A stretch of DNA of 64,000 bases from Streptomyces sp. P3 (lineage in GTDB: Bacteria > Actinomycetota > Actinomycetes > Streptomycetales > Streptomycetaceae), in assembly GCA_016893485.2 (NCBI GenBank), contig JAFEKX020000001.1, forward strand, positions 6,031,501 through 6,095,500, read 5' to 3'. The translations under genes were made by a program, and so were the position numbers. Below are positions 57,784 to 64,000 of this stretch, piece after piece (position 1 is the stretch's first letter; the number at the start of each line of letters is the position of its first letter). The notes under the pieces were generated by a model. The model made no database searches and was not told the origin of the DNA. It worked only from the letters and a program-made list of their open reading frames with translations.

Positions 57784-58866
57784 GTGCGTCAGACAACTCG
57801 GAGGACGAAGTTCTCCCAAGCTGCGGTGGCCGTCACGGTCATCGCCCTCGCGGCCACCGCCTGCGGTAGCTCCAGCAAGGACGCCGACAAGGCGAGCGAC
57901 ACCTCGTCGTCCTCGTCCGGCAAGTACACCGGCAAGGGCATCGGCCTCGCCTACGACGTCGGCGGCAAGGGCGACCAGTCCTTCAACGACGCCGCCTACG
58001 CCGGTCTGCAGAAGGCCGAGAAGGACTTCAAGCTCACCGGCCGCGACATCGAGCCGCAGGACAACGAGTCCGACGCGGACAAGGTGCAGCGCCTGGAGAG
58101 CCTCGCCACGGCCGGCTACAACCCGGTGATCGGCGTCGGCTTCGCCTACGCGCCCGCCGTCAAGGAGGCCGCGGCGAAGTTCCCGAACATCACGTTCGGC
58201 ATCATCGACGACGAGCAGATCAAGGCCGCCAACGTCGCCGACCTCGTCTTCCACGAGGAGCAGTCCTCGTACCTGGCGGGCGTCGCCGCGGCCAAGGCGA
58301 CGAAGAAGAACCACATCGGCTTCATCGGCGGCGTCGACGTCCCGCTGATCCACAAGTTCGAGGCCGGCTTCGACCAGGGCGCCAAGTCCGTCAACCCGAG
58401 CATCAAGATCGAGTCGCAGTACCTCACGCAGACCGCGGCCCAGGGCGGCTTCTCCAGCCCCGACAAGGGCAAGGACGCGGCGAGCGGCCAGATCGACGCG
58501 GGCGCGGACGTGCTGTACGCCGCCGCCGGTCTCTCCGGCCAGGGCGTCATCTCCGAGGCCTACGCCAAGAAGGTCTGGGCCATCGGCGTCGACTCCGACC
58601 AGTACGAGCAGAAGGCGCTCGCCAAGTACAAGGACGTGATCCTCGGCTCGGCCCTGAAGAACGTCGGCGGCGCGGTCTACGACCTGGTCAAGTCCGTCTA
58701 CGAGGGCAAGCCCAAGACCGGCGTGGTCCGCTACGGCCTCGACAACGACGGCGTCGGCTTCTCCGACACCAACCCGAAGTACAAGGCGATGACCGCGGCC
58801 GTGGCCGCGGTGGACAAGGCGAAGGCGGACATCGTCTCCGGCAAGATCACCGTCAACACCAAGTAG
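57784..58866 (+). CDS. BMP-family lipoprotein (nucleoside-type ABC substrate-binding protein)
   Basis: 360 residues, intact. A lipoprotein signal (VTVIALAATACGSS, Cys at about 27) precedes the BMP/PnrA domain: GIGLAYDVGGKGDQSFNDAA, PQDNESDADKVQRLESLA, YAPAVKEAAAKFPNITFGII, FIGGVDVPLIHKFEAGFDQG, AAGLSGQGVI, VWAIGVDSDQYEQKALAKYK. PnrA and its relatives bind purine nucleosides. GTG 57784 is chosen, because AAGGAG is 9 bases upstream; the GTG at 57775 is too close. A strong terminator follows at 58898. Confidence 0.92.
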   Translation: MRQTTRRTKFSQAAVAVTVIALAATACGSSSKDADKASDTSSSSSGKYTGKGIGLAYDVGGKGDQSFNDAAYAGLQKAEKDFKLTGRDIEPQDNESDADKVQRLESLATAGYNPVIGVGFAYAPAVKEAAAKFPNITFGIIDDEQIKAANVADLVFHEEQSSYLAGVAAAKATKKNHIGFIGGVDVPLIHKFEAGFDQGAKSVNPSIKIESQYLTQTAAQGGFSSPDKGKDAASGQIDAGADVLYAAAGLSGQGVISEAYAKKVWAIGVDSDQYEQKALAKYKDVILGSALKNVGGAVYDLVKSVYEGKPKTGVVRYGLDNDGVGFSDTNPKYKAMTAAVAAVDKAKADIVSGKITVNTK

Positions 58867-58897
58867 CACTACGCCCTTAGGGCATCGTTGCAGCCCG

Positions 58898-58926
58898 GAC
58901 GCCCCTTGCCTCCCGCAAGGGGCGTC
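58898..58926 (+). terminator. Terminator between the two BMP genes
   Basis: A perfect 12-base stem, GACGCCCCTTGC (58898-58909) with GCAAGGGGCGTC (58915-58926), and a 5-base loop (CTCCC). It lies 32 bases after the first lipoprotein gene. Confidence 0.88.
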
Positions 58927-58929
58927 GTG

Positions 58930-59069
58930 CTGTCCGTACGCTTGCCACCATCTGTGGCCACAGCTCTATAACGGACCGGACAGATGGGGTTTTCCGTCTG
59001 GTCTACGCGCGTTACGCTGCGGCGGAACCAGCGCCTGGTTTGGGCGCTTGCACGAAGGAGTCTCGTTCC
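58930..59069 (+). promoter_or_regulatory. Promoter of the second BMP gene
   Basis: TTGCCA (58942-58947) may be the -35, with TCTATA or TATAAC near 58964-58972 as the -10. A perfect palindrome, CTGTGGCCACAG (58952-58963), lies between them. The motif GTCTACGCGCGTTAC (59001-59015) follows, then AAGGAG (59055-59060). Confidence 0.6.
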
Positions 59070-60126
59070 ATGCGCCGGGTGTCCCGAATCGCGGTTGCAG
59101 GCGTTGCAACCGCAGCTCTTGCAGTAACCGTCTCCGCCTGTGGCAGCTCGTCCAGCGAGTCCACGACCAGCAGCAGCTCCGGGGGCACGTCCAGGGTATT
59201 GGCCTTGCCTACGACGTCGGCGGCAAGGGCGACCAGTCCTTCAACGACGCCGCGTACGCAGGTCTCCAGAAGGCCGAGAAGGACCTCGGTGTCAGCGGCC
59301 GCGACGTCGAGCCGCAGGACAACGAGTCCGACGCCGACAAGACGCAGCGTCTGGAGACCCTCGCCAAGGCCGGCTACAACCCGGTGATCGGTGTCGGCTT
59401 CGCCTACGCTCCCGCCGTCAAGGAAGCCGCCGCGAAGTTCCCGAAGACCACCTTCGGCATCATCGACGACAACACCATCACGGCCTCCAACGTCGCCGAC
59501 ATGGTCTTCCACGAGGAGCAGTCCTCCTACCTGGCCGGCGTCACCGCCGCGCTCACCACGAAGTCGAACACCGTCGGGTTTGTCGGCGGAGTCGACGTGC
59601 CGCTCATCCACAAGTTCGAGGCGGGCTTCGAGCAGGGCGTCAAGGACACCAAGAAGGGCGTCACGGTCAAGGCGCAGTACCTGACCCAGACCGCCGCGCA
59701 GGGTGGCTTCTCCAGCCCCGACAAGGGCGAGGCCGCGGCCGACGGTCAGATCGAGGCCGGCGCGGACGTCGTCTACGCCGCCGCGGGTCTGTCCGGCCAG
59801 GGCGTCATCAAGTCCGCCGCCGCGCACAAGGTGTGGGCGATCGGTGTCGACTCGGACCAGTACAACCAGGCCGCGCTGGCCAAGTACAAGCCGTACATCC
59901 TCACCTCGGCCCTGAAGAACGTCGCGGGCGCGGTCTACGACCTCTCCAAGTCCGTCATCAAGGACAAGAAGCCGCTGAGCGGCGAGGTCCGCGGCTCGCT
60001 GAGCAACGGCGCGGTCGGCCTGGCCGACTCGAACCCGACCTTCAAGAACAACGCCGCGCTGCAGGCCGCCCTCAAGAAGGCCGAGGCGGGCATCAGGACG
60101 GCTCGATCAAGGTCAAGACCTCCTGA
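59070..60126 (+). CDS. Second BMP-family lipoprotein, paralogue of the first, two frameshifts
   Basis: About 352 residues. ATG 59070 has AAGGAG at 9 bases. The lipobox is AVTVSACGSS (Cys at about 24). The BMP domain is very similar to the upstream protein: QGIGLAYDVGGKGDQSFNDA, DNESDADKTQRLETLAKAGY, GGVDVPLIHKFEAGFEQGVK, GADVVYAAAGLSGQGVIKSA. Breaks near 59193 (GGT run into VQGIG) and near 60098 (AGI to QDGSIKVKTS). A tandem duplication, followed by slow divergence, is clear. It may give a second specificity for the same permease. Confidence 0.9.
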
Positions 60127-60309
60127 ACCATTGGTTCCAGGCCAGTCACGACCATGGCCAAAAGAGCGCTGTAATGACAGCGTTACGGCCACGGAACGGG
60201 GTGTGGGGAGGATGTCTCTCCGCGCCCCGTTCGCGCGGCAGAATGCTCGGACCGGATCGGATGCCAGACAGAAGACGATCAGGTCCGGGCACTATTTAAA
60301 GCAGGGGCG

Positions 60310-60321
60310 CTACGCGCGTAG
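60310..60321. promoter_or_regulatory. Perfect palindrome CTACGCGCGTAG before the ABC ATPase
   Basis: A 12-base perfect palindrome that is the symmetrical form of the motif found before both BMP genes. It lies 31 bases before the probable start at 60352 and partly over the SD side of the leader, a good position for repression. Confidence 0.65.
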
Positions 60322-60351
60322 AGAGGCCCCTTTCCACAAGGAGAGTTCGCC

Positions 60352-62079
<1,728 letters not shown>

Positions 62080-62083
<4 letters not shown>

Positions 62084-63206
62084 AGAAGTTCGACAAGGAG
62101 CGTGTGCTCCTCGCCGTGGCCGGACCGGTCATGGCGCTTGTCGCGGCGATCCTGCTGACCTCGGTCGTGCTGCTCGCCTCGGGCAAGAACCCGATCGAGC
62201 CGTACCACCTGATGCTCCAGCAGATCGGGTACTCGGACGTCCAGGTCCTGATCGTCAACCAGGCGTCGATGTACTACATCGCCGCCCTGGCGGTCGCCCT
62301 CGGCTTCCGGATGAACCTGTTCAACATCGGCGTCGACGGCCAGTACCGCCTCGGCGCCGTGATGACCGCGGTCGTCGGCGCGCACGTAGGACTGCCGGCC
62401 GTCCTCCAGGTGCCGCTGCTGCTCCTGGTCGCCGTCCTCACCGGCGCGTTCTGGGCCGGGATCGCGGGTGTCCTCAAGGTCACCCGCGGGGTCAGCGAGG
62501 TCGTCGCGACGATCATGCTCAACGCGATCGCCACCAGCCTGATCCTCTACCTCACGCAGACCAACACGTGGGGCGTGCAGGTCGGCAACAACATGACGAC
62601 CGGCATCATGAAGAAGTCCGGCTGGATCCCGGGCATCGACCTGGGCTCGGACGTCGGCGAGATCTACGGCCTGGTCTTCCTCGCCGTGATCATGGGCGTC
62701 CTGTACTGGCTCGTCCTCAACCGCACCCGCTTCGGCTTCGACCTGCGCGCCACCGGCGAGTCCGAGTCGGCCGCCGCGGCCTCCGGCGTCGACGCCAAGC
62801 GCATGACGCTCACCGCGATGCTGATCTCCGGCGCTGTCGCGGGCCTCGCCGGTCTGCCGCTGCTGCTCGGCGACAGCCACACCTACAGCCTCACCTTCCC
62901 CGAGGGCCTCGGCTTCACCGCGATCGGCATCGCCCTGCTCGGCCGCAACAACCCGGGCGGTATCGCACTCGCCGCCCTCCTGTGGGCCTTCCTCGACAAG
63001 GCGTCCCCGCCCTGGACTACGCGACCCCGGTGGCGTACCAGAAGGAGATCGCCACGATCATGCAGGGCCTGATCGTCTTCGCGGTCGTCATCTCGTACGA
63101 GGTCGTCCGCACCTGGGGCCTGCGCCGCCAGCAGAAGCGCGTCGGTGAGGAACTCGCCGCTGCCGCCCGGAACAACTCCGAGAAGAAGGAGGTGGCGGCC
63201 CGATGA
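62080..63206 (+). CDS. ABC transporter permease 1 (nucleoside/BMP type), one frameshift
   Basis: About 375 residues, eight to ten helices. It has FRMNLFNIGVDGQYRLGAVM, WAGIAGVLKVTRGVSEVVAT, FGFDLRATGESESAAAASGV and LGFTAIGIALLGRNNPGGIA. These are marks of the BPD_transp_2 family permeases (YufP). ATG 62080 overlaps the ATPase gene stop (ATGA), and the stop overlaps the next permease start (63203-63206). Break near 63009, one missing C (DKASPALDY). Together with the second permease it forms the channel for the substrate, probably a nucleoside. Confidence 0.92.
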
Positions 63207-64000
63207 GTACCGCGACCATCGCCAAGCCGCAGGCGCAGCAGCCCGGCAAGGGCGGCCGCCGTTTCTCGCTCCCCGTGCTCCTGCTGATCATCGCGGGCGC
63301 CCTGATCCTCACCTCGCTGGTCCGCGTCATCACCGGCGCCGACGGCATCACCTCCACCGGCCAGATGTCCACGGCCCTCCGGGCCGCCGTGCCGATCGGC
63401 CTCGCCGGTCTCGGCGGTCTGTGGGCCGAGCGCGCGGGCGTCGTCAACATCGGCCTCGAGGGCATGATGATCCTCGGCACCTGGTTCGGCGCCTGGGCCG
63501 GCTACCAGTGGGGCCCGTGGGTCGGCATCGTCTTCGGCATCATCGGCGGCTGCCTCGGCGCGCTGCTGCACGCCATCGCCACGGTGACGTTCAACGTCAA
63601 CCACATCGTCTCCGGTGTCGCCATCAACATCCTGGCGCTCGGCACCACCCGCTATCTGTCGAAGTTCACCTTCGCCAACACCGAGCAGGGCTCCGCCAAG
63701 CAGTCCCCGCCGATCGACTCGCTGGGCACCTTCGACATCCCTGGCCTCTCCACCTGGCTGGACAAGCTCAACGAGAAGCACTGGTTCCTGATCTCGGACC
63801 TCGGGGCCTGATCGGCGGTCTGTTCACCGACCCTCCCCGCTCACCGTCATCGCGGTGGCCCTCGTCCCGGCCACCTGGTGGATCCTGTGGCGCACGGCCT
63901 TCGGCCTCCGCCTCCGCTCCTGCGGCGAGAACCCGGTGGCCGCCGAGTCCCTCGGCGTCAACGTCTACAAGTACAAGTACATCGCCGTGATCATCTCCGG
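63203..64000 (+). CDS. ABC transporter permease 2 (nucleoside/BMP type), 3' truncated by the window edge, two frameshifts
   Basis: About 266 residues visible. It has RRFSLPVLLLIIAGALILTS, AAVPIGLAGLGGLWAERAGV, VNIGLEGMMILGTWFGAWAG, FNVNHIVSGVAINILALGTT and then FGLRLRSCGENPVAAESLGV. These are the marks of the YufQ-type partner permease. Breaks near 63809 and 63838, each fixed by one base. It begins by overlapping permease 1 (ATGA). The rest of the gene lies beyond the window. Expected next, in relatives: cytidine deaminase or thymidine phosphorylase. Confidence 0.9.

Overview
The window looks like chromosomal DNA from a Streptomyces or a very close relative. GC content is very high, third codon positions are strongly G/C, many genes start with GTG, and gene order resembles, from memory, the S. 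coelicolor SCO4832-SCO4888 region. No phage, IS element, CRISPR array, rRNA or tRNA was seen. A striking property is frequent single-base frameshifts, mostly in G/C runs. They hit indispensable genes (trpS, glyA, sdhCDA, the ABC permeases) as often as accessory ones, so I read them as residual assembly errors. Broken genes are therefore given as one CDS spanning the pieces, with break positions. Only genes with real missing parts are called pseudogenes.

Layout. 1-4.8 kb: end of a glycine betaine binding protein, a PEP-mutase-like enzyme, two AhpD-like proteins divergent from a MocR regulator, and a DMT-type membrane protein. 4.9-7.8 kb: ornithine aminotransferase and serine hydroxymethyltransferase, the latter behind a recognisable ZTP riboswitch. 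7.8-11.1 kb: an ECF sigma factor operon with three membrane or exported proteins. 11.2-18 kb: trpS, a 2'-5' RNA ligase-like protein, a DprE2-like reductase, a YihY membrane protein, a D-Ala-D-Ala carboxypeptidase, a small membrane protein and a metallophosphoesterase. 18-25 kb: an orphan peptide-binding protein, an ATPase of the anti-sigma type, a two-component pair and an MMPL transporter with an extra C-terminal domain. 25-28 kb: a TetR-controlled three-gene unit, a VOC protein and two decayed genes. 28-31.7 kb: the sdhCDAB operon. 32-45 kb: a degenerate OHCU decarboxylase-like protein, a GH20 hexosaminidase, an MFS exporter, two paralogous ECF sigma/partner pairs separated by gene debris, an L,D-transpeptidase, a LeuE-type exporter and a flavin monooxygenase/TetR pair.

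45.5-55.3 kb is a divergent glycopolymer cluster. It holds NeuB- and NeuA-type enzymes (the NeuA fused to a HAD phosphatase), four glycosyltransferase-like proteins, a membrane acyltransferase and a TylF-type methyltransferase. It most likely makes a nonulosonic-acid (Kdn or sialic-like) cell-wall polymer, comparable to the teichulosonic acids known from Streptomyces. 56-64 kb: an M20 amidohydrolase, two tandem BMP-family lipoproteins and an ABC ATPase with two permeases, a probable nucleoside uptake system. A shared near-palindromic motif (CTACGCGCGT) precedes both lipoprotein genes and the ATPase gene.

The best candidates for new biology are the glycopolymer cluster, the shared BMP-locus operator, the operator pairs at the TetR loci, the MMPL fusion and the duplicated ECF modules.
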